DNA of 64,000 bases from Acanthamoeba castellanii str. Neff (taxonomy: Eukaryota; Discosea; Longamoebia; Acanthamoebidae): positions 591,691-655,690 of the forward strand of contig NW_004457532.1 of assembly GCF_000313135.1 (NCBI RefSeq), read 5' to 3'. How positions within the stretch are numbered: the stretch's first letter is position 1; the number at the start of each line of letters is the position of its first letter. The translations under genes and the position numbers were made by a program. Of this stretch, positions 1-11,700 are shown piece after piece. The notes under the pieces are model-generated. The model was not told where the DNA came from. It worked only from the letters and a program-made list of their open reading frames with translations, and did no database searches.

Positions 1-3000
1 CTCCCAGCTGGGCGCCGGCAAGTTCACTCCGCCCCGCCCGCCTCCCCGCACGCGGCCGGTCTCGGTGATGCCGGGCCTGATGGCCTCCATGCCGGCAACC
101 TATCGCTCGCCCTCTTCTTCCCACCACTCGTCCGCTTCCTCCACCAATTCATCCTCTTCCTCTTCATATTCATCATCATCCGCTTCATTATCGACTTCGT
201 CGTCGTCGTCGTCGTCGACTTCATCGCCGTCGTCGTTCTCCGCAGCTCACGCACCATTGTCCACGCCGCCGACCACTCCCGCTCCGCCTCCGCCTTCGCA
301 GCCCGCGCCCTCCTTTCCGCCTCTGCAGGATCAGCCGCCGTCGACGCCTCCACCACCGCCTCCTTCAGCCGAGACCTTCCCCGACGCTCTCGCTGCCGAT
401 TCGAACGGCAGCGGCGGCTACGCCAACGGGCGCCTCATTCCCACGACCGACGGTCATTCGCTGTGCGCCAACGGCGGCCCGGCGGCCGACTCGCTGCTCT
501 ACCAGTCCGACTCAGTCGACGAATGGCGAGGTGCGCAGGCTCACGGCCGGCTTTGCCCTTGTTGCATGGCAACGTGGCTAACCGACTAACCACTACGCAC
601 TGTGTCGACAACATTCTCCAGAAGCCGAGGAGGACATCGGCATCGAGGGCGCCGAGTGGGGCGAAGCGACCGAGGGTACCACCCTCAGCCTCCATTCGAG
701 CGAAGGCGGCGTGCCGGGCCTGCCGCTCGACATGGACAACGACGAATGGGAGTTCGAGGAGATCACTGAGGAGGCCGAGACCGAGGAGGAGCCCCACATC
801 CCCTTCTCCCCGCGTATGCGCTCGACCAACTTTCCACTCACGCCGCCCCTCGCCATGCGCTCCCCGACTCTCGCCGAGCCGGCCCCCCAGAGCTCCTTTG
901 TTGACAGCGCCAGCACCGGGCCGCCGCCGATCCCGCCGCTTCCCCTAAGCGTCTTGCAGCACCACTCGGGGTCGACCCCGCTCGCCAACCACGCCGTCAG
1001 CCCGACTGGGTCGGATTCCTCACATTCCAGCGAACCGCCGCCCCCGCTGCTCCGACCAGCCTCGGCGCAGCTGCCCCCTGTGGGCAGCCCCGCGACTCGC
1101 GAGTCTCTGGCCAACGCCCAGCGCCTCGTGCGGCCGTTCTCGACGCCGGGCAACGTCGCGCCGGTCGCGCTGTCGTCGTCTCTGCCGAGCTTGCCGCACT
1201 ACTCCGCGGCCGGCTCGCGCCCGACCCCGCCGCCGCGCGCGACCAAGCCGGTGCTGACCGCGCCCGAGGAGCGGGTCCTGGTCAAGTCCCACGTGCAGGC
1301 CACCATTCGATCGAGCGACCTCAACGCCATGCTCGAGCGCAAGCTCGAGGCCGGCCCGCCGGGCATGGGCGCCGCCGGTGTCGCGGTCGAGAACGCGTTG
1401 CGGGACTCGGACGAGAGCGAGAGAGACAGAGAGAAGGAGCGAGAGAGGGAGGAGAAGGAGCGAGAGGAGAAGGAAAAGGACGACGCGAAGAAGAAGAAAG
1501 AGAAGGACACCACTCAGCAGCAGCCGGAGAAGAAGAAATTTTGGCAGGGGACGATGCGGAGCAAGGAGAAGAAGACCAACTCGGGTCGAGAAGAAGAGCA
1601 CGACAAGGAAAAAGAGAAGGAGAAGGAGAAGGAAAAAGAGAGGGAGAAGGAAAGAGAGAAAGAGAAAGAGAAAGAAGCGAAGGAAAGAGAGAAGGAGAGA
1701 GAAGCGAAGGAGAGGGAGGAGCGCGAGAGGCAGAAGGAGGAAAACAAGGAAAAGCGGATGACCTTTGTCGGCAAGAAGTTCCGGGTGACGAGAAAGAAGA
1801 AGCCCGAATCCAAGCCCTCCAAGGACAAGAAGCCCAGCTGCGGCTCCATCATCATCTCCGCCCCGGCAGGAGCCCAACACCGCGTACGCCTTGGCTCTCT
1901 TCAGACTCAGTAATCCACAACTGACATGGATGTTGTTATTGTTGTCGCGCAGTTGCACGTCGATTTTGATTTCCAATGGACGGGCAGCGATCCCGCGTCC
2001 GAGTTCAAACTGATCGCCAAGCTTGGTCAGGGGTACTGCTCCCCCCCAAATTGCTTCTCGCGAGCACGCGTCACACACACCGCAACGCGCCCCGTCTCAC
2101 CCACGACACACACACGTCACGCACATACCAGAGCCTACGGCAAAGTGTACAAAGCAGAGCACAAGGACACGGGCTTCATCCTTGCCATCAAGTGTATTCC
2201 CATCCCCGAGGAGCTCGCCGAAGACGCGGAAAAGGCACGTGCCCACGCCTCGTTCACCTGCGCGGCGTTACGTTCCTAACAACCTTCCGGCGCGTATGCC
2301 ACCAACAGGACATCGACACGCTGCGCAAGGAGATCGGCGTGTTGAAGAAATGTCGATGCGAGTCGATCGTTTCCTACTTTGGCGTGTGCTTCCGAAACTC
2401 CTCTCTCTGGGTACCCAGCCCAAGAGCTTCTCTGCTTCTACGTGCAGCTCCTGATCTGAAAATTTTCCTCCACATGCGTGTATGTATGTCCAGATCATGA
2501 TGGAGTCGTGCGACATGGGCTCTCTCACCGACGTCCTCAACGTAGTTGGCCACGTACTGAACCCCCCCCCCCAACAACCTCTTCGTTCTTTGTGGTTTCG
2601 CTTTCCCTCAGCTTCGTTTCTTAACCCTAACACTTGTTTTTGTTTTGGAAAACGAACATTCAACAGGATAAGGTCAGCGAAGTGGACATGGCGTATATTC
2701 TGCGCGAGGTTGTCAAGGGTCTCATCTACCTCCATTCCATCAATATTGCTCACAGGTTCATTCCTCCCCTCGCACACCACTCACACACCAGCACAGGCTG
2801 ATGATCATGCTCCTCCATAGGGACATGAAAGCGGCCAATGTTCTGCTGACAAAGACTGGACAGCCCAAGATCGGTGCGCCCTTCACCGACCACTGACATT
2901 AAGTGCACTTTGTGTCGACACACTTACCGACGCACCTCGTCTCTGTGTGTCACGTTTGGTGCCCACAGCCGACTTCGGTACTTCGGTGCAGCTCCAGAAC

Positions 3001-5324
3001 GCGACCAAGGGCGCCCAGACCTTCACCGGCACACGTACGTCCTTTTCATCGCTCCGCTCCTGTGTGTGCGTGCGTGCGTGCGTGTGTGTGTGTCGTGTGT
3101 GTCGTGTGTGTGTTGATCTGACGCGCTGCTCTCTACACAACATACAGCGCTGTTCATGAGCCCGGAGGCTCTGAGCGAGGAGAGCTACGGCGTGAAGGCA
3201 GACATCTGGTCGCTGGGGATTACGGCCATTCAGATAGCTGACGGCAAACCTCCCCTCGCCGATATGAACGTTGGCCGGGTATCTCTCTATTCTCACACCT
3301 CGTCCGCGTCTACTTTTGCGTCGACTGACTGATGACGTGTTGTGGTCCGCGTCACGTGTTTGGGCCAATGCAGGCCATGCTGGCCATCATTCACGGCAGT
3401 TCGCCGACGCTGAAGGAGCCCAAGAAGTGGTCCAAGGAGTTCAACGGTACAACTTGCCCGCCGCGTTTCGTGTGCGGTGGTACCAATGTGACCAAAGGCA
3501 CCGAAAGGCGCTCGATCTCACCAACGCCGCGCTTGCCCAGATTTTCTGGCCGTGTGCCTGAGGAAAAGCCCTGACGACCGCCCAGAGGCCGAAGAGCTGC
3601 TGAAGGTCGTATTCACGCTCGGTGTACTGTGCTCGTGCGTGTGCACACATTACGCTTACCACTCTGCTGTACGTCGACATCAACAGCATCCGTTCCTGAT
3701 GAACGCCAAAGAAGTACACGTGCTCAGCTTCCTTAAGGAATACCGGCTGAAGGTCAAGGACCGGCCTGCCTTGGAGCGCACGTTCTCCTTCATTCAGGTA
3801 ATTCTTGCTTCTTGTGTGGCTGAGGCCCTCGATTTCCATCCGCTCCTCTCACACGCACACACGCACACACACACACGCGCACACGCGCGCGCGCGCACCA
3901 CACCACACACACATGGCCCATTCCCAAACAATTGCAGCAAAGCGACCCGCGTCAGTTCCGACAGAGCCACTCGCCCTCGGCGGAGCTGATCAAGCAGAGC
4001 ATCCTCGCCGATTCCAGCAAGCAGGGACTGCAGCGCGTGTCGCAGGACATGAGCCCCATGCTGGCCGGCACCGGCAACTCGGCCGGAATCCCAAACTCGC
4101 CGCTCAACGCCCCGCCCTCTCCCTACGCCCCTCAGCTCTCCTCCTCGCCCACGGCCTCCGGCGGCTCGGCCTCCTCGTCTCCGCCCATGGGCGCCCTCCG
4201 GCACCCCAACTCCCCCGGGCTCTCGCCACCCGCTACCGCCGCCGCCGCGTCGCCCGCCACGTCAGCAGTCGGGCCGCCCGAGATCGATCTGCACACCGGC
4301 GCCACCGCGTCCAAGCCCATCGACATCGGCTCACCGAGCCTAGAGAGACGTACAGATGCGCGCTCTCTCTCGGGCCACTTGCCAGGGGCACGGCACTGAC
4401 CGACACACACCACCACCACCTACAGGTCTGTCACCGCTGACGCGGGTCAACACGGGGGACTTGCGGCGGGCCTCAGTTGCGCCGGAGAGCGAGGCCAGGC
4501 GGATGTCGGTCGCCGGCAGCGGCCCGATGGCCCGGCCGAGCACGACCTACGGCCACATGACCCCGATCGTGCTGGACCCCAGCGATCGGCCGGCCGACAG
4601 GCAGACGACAACGAGCGGCGAGTCGGGCCTCGGGTCCAAGAAGAGCTTCCACAGCCAGCTCTCCGCCAAGCTCGACAAGAAGGCCGAGGACGAGAAGAAG
4701 AGTCGGCCCAGCCTCAGGTATTTTTATGACCACCCCGGGGTCGTGTAGGAGTTAATTTATGTCCGACTGGTCGGGCCACCCTGGCTGGCTGACTGGCTGA
4801 CTGAACTGGCATTGTCGCACGCGTGCAGTCGGCCGAAATCGGATCGAGCGCTCCAGCGCCAGGTGTTGGACTCGAAGGCCTCCACCCTCAGGGATACGAA
4901 GACGAAGGACAAGGCCGACTCCGAGTTGAAGGCCAACCTGGAGCTGCGCAATTCCTCAGAAGAGATTCGACGACGCAGCCCCATCGACTCTGGTACGTCT
5001 TCCACTCCGCTCCGCTCCGCTCCACTCCACTCCAAACGTTTGGTTCGTGTTGGTGGCTTCTAACCGCACAGTTACGATTTTTTTATGATTATTTTTTGTT
5101 TAGATGAACCCGCGTTGGACGCGGCGCTACAGAACTCAGAGCGGTTGGAGGACCTGGTGGGCATCCTCAAGGACCTGCTGGCCAAGGAGCGCCTGCGGGT
5201 GCGCGAGGCCTCGGACGAGATCGGCAAGTGGAAGAAGATCGCCAACGACCTCCAGCGCGAGCTCGACGACCTCAAGCTCAGCCTCGAGCATCCGTCGTCG
5301 TCATCGTCATCGTCATCGTCGTGA
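1..5324 (+). CDS. Ste20/MST-like protein kinase with CRIB motif (5' partial)
   Basis: Serine/threonine kinase of the Ste20/MST/PAK group, probably a Rho-family GTPase effector. The reading frame is open at the left edge, so the start lies outside. A Ser/Pro-rich and then Lys/Glu-rich N-terminal region leads to a CRIB motif (ISAPAGAQHR|LHVDFDFQW) split by the intron 1884-1952. The catalytic domain follows directly: glycine loop GQGAYGKV, AIK lysine, HRDMKAAN, ADFG, a threonine-containing activation loop (FTGT) and FMSPEAL in place of APE. At least ten introns interrupt it; that at 2235-2308 appears to be GC-AG. A Ser/Pro-rich tail ends in a short coiled coil (LVGILKDLLAKERLRV onward), then a serine run and TGA. 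Domain order CRIB-kinase is PAK-like, but the kinase sequence is closer to MST/GCK. Kinase identity is firm; CRIB is strong; the pathway is inferred. Confidence 0.88.
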
Positions 5325-5767
5325 ACCTTGACCTTCCCCATGTCCTGCTCTGGACCGGCTCAAACCCGAAAGGAGAAGAAAGTTGCGGTGCGCTTGTAAA
5401 AACAATCATCATACCAAGTCACAACATGAAACAACCTTGTACTGTTTAGGTGGTGCACAGAGCGTGGCAGTCAAGCAGTTGAAGAGCAGGGTGTGCCGGC
5501 AGAGAAGCACGGCCACGTGGGCAAAACCAGAAAAAGAGGCAGAAGCTGACCGGCAGCGGAAAAATTAATTTTCAGGGCTTTGGAGGGCACCAATAGAAAT
5601 TCAGAGCTTTGATTTTGTCTTGTGGGCCCACATTATTGACCGTCCCCCCCCTTCAGTGCAAGACGCCCCTTCGCTCAACGGCACCGCACTAAAAGTGAGA
5701 CGAGACCAGTGGTCCTTACACTCACAAAACCCACAACAACGACAGCACCTACCCACACAAGCAAAAG
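5325..5767. other. intergenic region between kinase and SPRY-A2M genes
   Basis: No convincing coding exon. It holds the kinase 3' untranslated region and presumably the promoter and leader of the next gene. Short AT-rich stretches (around 5561-5600) and a C run near 5645 are the only notable features. No TATA box or polyadenylation signal stands out clearly. Confidence 0.5.
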
Positions 5768-8700
5768 ATGTTTAACAAGAAAGCTGGCCCTGCGGTATCT
5801 CCCCCTCCTTCCTTCCTTTTGTCCTCATTTTTCATCTTTAGTCCTCTTCAAAATTATTCAAAAAAGAAACAATACCAAAATATAAAATGAAACAGAATAA
5901 AAAATAAAACAAATTAAAGTGGTGCAATTCTAAATTAATTATGCACTGCTTTGACAGGAGGAGACCAACGAGGGAGCCTTCAGCGTGTGGCGCCATGTGT
6001 ACGACCGGTCCAACACGGGCCAGCCCAGCTTCCCGTCGAGGTTGAGGCGTCCCTCGGCGTCGTCGCCGCTCGAGGTCAGCGAAGACGGCACCGTGCTCAC
6101 CCACACCGGCCGCAACCCCGGCAAGGAAGTCATATCCTTTCCGCCCTCGTGTGTCGTGTCGTGTGTGTCGTGTGTGTCGTGTCGTGTGCGGTGTCGTGCG
6201 GGAAGGCACTGGCCTTAACTCAAGTGTGATACGCCGTTCAATCGTCGACCCACTTTGCGGTGACCGCCGCCGGCAGCCCGGGCTACTACTTCGAGGTGAC
6301 CATCGACGCGCTGGCCAAAGAGGGGTACATCGTCCCCTCCCCTCCCTCTCGTCGATCTCTCACCCCAATCACACGCTGCCGCCGCCGCCGCCAGTTCTCA
6401 CTTTCCCCTCCCCCTGCTCCTGCGACGTAGCGTTCTGGCCATCGGTTTGGCCGAAGACGACTTCCCCGCCGAGGGCCAGTTCCCCGGATGGAAGAAGAAG
6501 TACGCACGTCCTGTCCACACCACACGCCACCTATGCTTCCCCCTTTCCTCGGAAGCTGAGCCTAACCACGTTCTTCTTCATCATCATCTTGTCGTTATTG
6601 TTGCTCTTGTTGTTGATATCAGCTCCTACGGGTTCCACTCCGATGACGGCAATATCTACGTCCAGAACGGCAAGGGAACCAAGTACAGCACGCCCTACGC
6701 CGTACGTCACCTTCAGCCATCTGTCCATCTTGGTGCTCTCCCTCTGCAAACTCTTACTTTTCTCTTTTTACGTTTTGTTGGGGGGCAGGCGGGAGACGTG
6801 ATTGGGTGCTACGTGAGCACCCGCTCGGCGCTCTCCTTCACCAGGAACGGTGCCGAGCTGGGCTCGACTCCGCTCCCGGTGGGCAACTACTACCCCACGA
6901 GTACGTCCGCCCGCCCCACTGTGTATTTTAAATATAAAGATCAAGATAAATATAGAATGGAAGGGTGTTGGTGGTGAACTAACGTTTTTGTATGGTGGCT
7001 CTCGTTCGATCGTAGTCGGAGTCGATGCGAGCGCCCAGCTGCAGATCAACTTCGGCCAGCACCCGTACAAGTTTGCCCAAACGCCCTACGCCACCCTGGT
7101 CGCCGCGGAAACGCTGCGGGCGAAACTCGAGGCCAAGCGCTACGTCACCCACATCACCTTGGACAAGGTGCGCGTGTTCTTTTTTGACCGCAACGCACGT
7201 AAGCGCAAGACTGACCGTCGTTGCCTTGGTTGGGTCTGGAAACACCACACACACACACACCACACACACAGCTGCCATCTATCGGCCCAAGGACACGATG
7301 TACTTCCGCGGGTGGGTGCTCGACGCGCACGACCAGTCGCCCGTAGGTCAGCAGTTGGCCAACTCGCTGAAGGCCAAGCTGCAGATCTTCTCTCCCGCCG
7401 ACGCTGAAGTACTAACCATCACCGCGGCCAATTGTTCGCTTTTTTCTCACCTCTGCGCTGGCGCGCACTTTCACAGGTCTATTCGACGGCGCTGCCGGGT
7501 CCGGTCTCTGGCGCGGTTGCGGGCTCGTGGACCATTCCCGATGGTACTGCTGGTGGCAACTACCGAGCTAAAGTCAGCTACCCGCAGCACAAGTACGCCG
7601 ACCCACCTTCGTATCTTGACACCTCTTTGTGTGATCTATTGCTTATTTTCTCTTTTGAACTCACCAGCTTGCCTTCGGCGGAGCGCGTCTTCAACATCCG
7701 CCAGTTCAGCACTCGTACGCGCATCGTCTTTTCTAATTTTTTACTATACTATTGGCTAATGCGCTTGTGCAGCCCGCATGAAGATGCAGCTCGAGTTCGT
7801 GAAGAAGGGCTACGGCCCCGGTGACGAGGCCGAAGCCTTGCTCGAAGTCTCTCGGTACGTTTCCATAAAATCGCGCCGCTGCTGCGTCCGTTCCTCTCTG
7901 TAACGCACCACACGCACCAACAGTGCCGAGGGCGGAGTACCGGCCAAGGCGGCCGTCACGGCGGAGGTGACTCTGGATGGCAGCACCGTCTACCAGGGGT
8001 CGGGCCAAATCGACGACAACGGCAAGTACACTGTCAAGTACGTCACGTCAGCTCCCAATTGTTAAGCCCCTTAGTGCTAATCAACACCCAAACTAACATG
8101 CCTGATCAGGTTCACGCTGCCTCGCACGATCGAGCGCGGTGAGGGCACCCTGACCTGCACGATCAACGACGGCGGTGTCGTCGAGTCCACGGGTACGTGG
8201 GTGGTCTCGTCATGTGGCTGGCGGGAAACTGCATTCCTCACGATGGCGCATGGCGTGTGGTGTGGTGAAGGTCAAACTGTGCCGGTGCTGCTGCGGGACA
8301 TCGACATGACCTTCTTCCCCGAGAGCGGTGACCTCGTCGCCCTGCCCAACCAGAGGATCTACGTTGAAGGTAAATAGCAGACTCCTTTTCCCGCCACGCA
8401 CTCACTCATTCACCCCCGCACGCGACACTCGTCTGACTTCCCTTTCCAACGATCAGCCTTTACTCCCGCGGGCGGCCCTGCGGACTTCAGCGGCGAGATC
8501 ATCGACGAGTCGGGGCTCAAGGTGGGCTTCATCACTACGGCCCACGAGGGTCGAGGCCGCGGCACCTTCAACGAGGGCTTCATCCCCAAGGCTGGTGCGT
8601 TATTGTTGTTGTTCTGCTCCGGTGGTGGCCTCTCAGATTACACGTTTCGTGCTCGCGGGTGCACCAGGCCACCAGTACTCGGTCCGCGTGACCGCCCCCA

Positions 8701-11700
8701 GCGGCATCACCAAGCTCAAGGAGCTGCCCGCGGTCAAGGCCGACGGCGCTTTCGTCTCCTCCGACAGTGACGTGTACACCTACGACACGCCCTTGGCTCT
8801 CAAGGTACCCATCAGTCGAATAATAAATAATAAATAATTAGATTAAGAATAAATAATAATTGCACTCCAGGTGGGCGCTACGACGAGCGGTCGCTACCGA
8901 GTGTCGGTCTGCAAGAAAAATCTGGAGGTCACATCGGCGTTCGTGGCCATTGGTGAGAGCGGCGGCGTCGAGACCCTGTCCCTCAGCCTCCCCACCTCCA
9001 CCACCTGCGACGGTGTGCTGCGCGTCACGGTACCAAACACCGCACGCACGCACGCACGCACGCACGGGCGCCGAGCTCCCTGCTAACGACATAAACGGTC
9101 TGAAGGTCTTCGGTGAGAATGGCATCCCGCTGGCCGAGCGTTTGGTGCTCCGCAGGCCCAAGGCCTCGCTGGGCATCAAGGTGATCGCCAACAAGCAACG
9201 CTACTCGCCCGGCGAGAAGGTCAAGCTCCGCGTATTCACCTACGACGAAAACGGCGTTCCTGGTACAACAGCCCGTGTCTAGACTGGCACTGGCCAATTT
9301 CCTAAAGCATTGGTGGTGGTGGGGGACAGTGCGCGCGCATGTTGGCGTGGCGGTGACGGACGATACGGTGCTCGAGATGGTGCAGCGGAGGGAGCAGGCC
9401 CCGCGCCTGCCCGCCATGGCCGTCTTCGAGAGCGACGTGGCCCATCTCGAGGATGCCCACGTCTACCTCGACCCCGCCCACCCCCTCTCCGAGGTACCTG
9501 ATCATCATTTTCCACCTTATTTTCTTCCTTTCTTTATTATTCATCATTTTTTATAACGCATATTGCTGGCCTGTTGCTGATGGGACGGATTGGGCGCGCG
9601 AATATAGCTGGCGGCCGATCTGTTGCTGGGCACCCAGGGATGGAGGCGCTTCGCGTTCGTGTACCCTGAGGAGTATGTGAAGCTGGCCGCCGACGCAGAC
9701 GGTGATCTCCCCACGGTAAGCCCGCCACCCGCCTGAAACCTCTGCCCGTGTGCCAGTGCGCCCGTGTGCGGTGGTGCGTGTGCGGTGAACTTAACGTGAT
9801 TCGCGCAGATGGGAACGCCGGCGAAGCTGGGCAAGGCCAAGAACAAACAGGCGGCCGAGCGGCTGCTCGCTTTCGCCCAGGCGGAGGTACCATCTCTCTC
9901 TCTCTCTCTCCCTCCGTCCCTCTACGAAAAAAATGTTCTGCGGCGTTCTGTGCGCCTGACTGTGTGGGACGCGGGTGTTAGGAGGCTGTTGAGCTCAGCA
10001 GTGGCTCCGACGAGTCCGAGGACGACGACGAGGAGGAAGAAGAGCGAGCCCGGCCGCTGTTCAGGAGGATGGTGAATCGGGCTAGGAATGAGGAAGTCAA
10101 GATGAAGAAGGCGCCGCAGAAGCGAGGGAAGATGATGCAGAAGGAGAAGGAGCAGGTGGTGATGAAGCAGGAAGTGGAGATGGAGATGGACATGGCCATG
10201 GCGGCGGAGATGGATATTCCGAGGCCGATCAGGGAGAAGGAGATGAAGGCGCCGCTGATGAAGAGAGCCGACAAGGGGGATATGCAGGAGAAGAAGAAAA
10301 TGAAGAAGAAGGTGATGGCCAAGAAGAAGGAACGCAGACTGCCCCGGTTTGATGAGGACGAGCTGCTCGTGAAAGCGCCTAGGAGCCTCCCGCAGGTGGT
10401 CCGCGTTTACGCCCACAAGAGGAAAGCGCCCTACACACCCGGCGGCGAACGCAGCGACTTCACCGAAACGCTCTATTGGGTACGCCCTGTGTGCGAGGGT
10501 TGTGTGTCGAGTGTTTTCTGTGTGCGCGCGTTGACACGTGATTGCGGGGTGGCGTGCAGACGGCGGCCACGACGACTGAGCTCATCGGGTCGGAGGATCT
10601 GGAGTTTGAGCTGAACGACAGCATCACCACCTTCAAGGTGTGGGTTGAGGGCGTCTCCGTGCGCGGTGGTCTTCTTTGCGCCACTTCCACTCTTCTCACG
10701 AGGTACATACAACCGCACGCACGCACACGCCGCACACCACCGCACATCCGTTACCGCACATGCAAACTCACGCACGGTCCTCGTATAGTGTCAACGCGTT
10801 CTACGTGGAGTACAAGCTGCCGATCGAGGTGACCAGTGGCGACGAGGTGTCGATCCCGTTCACCGTGGTCAACACCACCAACGACGACCTCAAGGTCGCC
10901 CTCTTCCAGAAGAGCACCGGTACGCCAGTTCCTCGCCGGCCCCCCAATCGTGTACCGCCACCTTAAACAGTGTTCAGCAACCGGCTGACCCCTTTCTGGC
11001 CGGCGCTGCAGGACCTTTGACATTCACCCAGGCGGACAAGGGCAAGGCAGCCGAAGCCGAGTTTGCGGCCCTTAGCCTGCCGGCGGGTCCGCTGGTGGTG
11101 CCCCAGTCCTCCCGCGCCAGGACCGACATCACTACCGTCGTCGATCGTACGTAGCCTGCCTGCTGTCCACCGCACCCTGAATTCGCTTGTAGCACTACCC
11201 CACTTCTGCGCTGGACACATCTGACAAACAACAAACGCTCGCGCTGCGCAGGTGGTGTGGAAAAGGCCCAGCAGGCCATGGTCACCCTCAAGGCCGACGC
11301 CGGTAAGTTCGAAGACACGGTCACCAGAGAGACCAGGTACAGCGGTCGCCCATTTGTTTGTGGGTCCACATTCTTTGCATACTTAGAAAAGAGAATATGT
11401 GGAATGTGTGCAGCGTGGTGCCGAACGGCTTCCCGTTCCAGTTCGCTGCGGCGGGCCTGCTCCCCAAGAACGGGTCGGTCAAGCACAGCGTGGTCTTGCC
11501 CAAGGAGATCGACATGTCCACCCTCAAGACCAACGTCGTGTTCTACCTCAACCCTATGGGCAACCTCACCCAGGCCCTCGCCGCGCTGGTTCGCGAGCCC
11601 TACGGCTGCTTCGAGGTACCTTGAGCCCAGTCTTTGTCTCCCTTTCTTGTATTCCGCCTCCTTAAGTTCAACTTACGTTTTTACGTCGACACTTTCCATC

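Noticed and set aside
1020..2078. Long minus-strand open frame opposite the kinase
   Set aside because: It mirrors Lys/Glu-rich codons as Leu/Phe runs and crosses a supported intron; a shadow frame.
5383..5568. Short open frame between kinase and SPRY-A2M genes
   Set aside because: No conserved pattern, no supporting splice sites, and composition like untranslated sequence.
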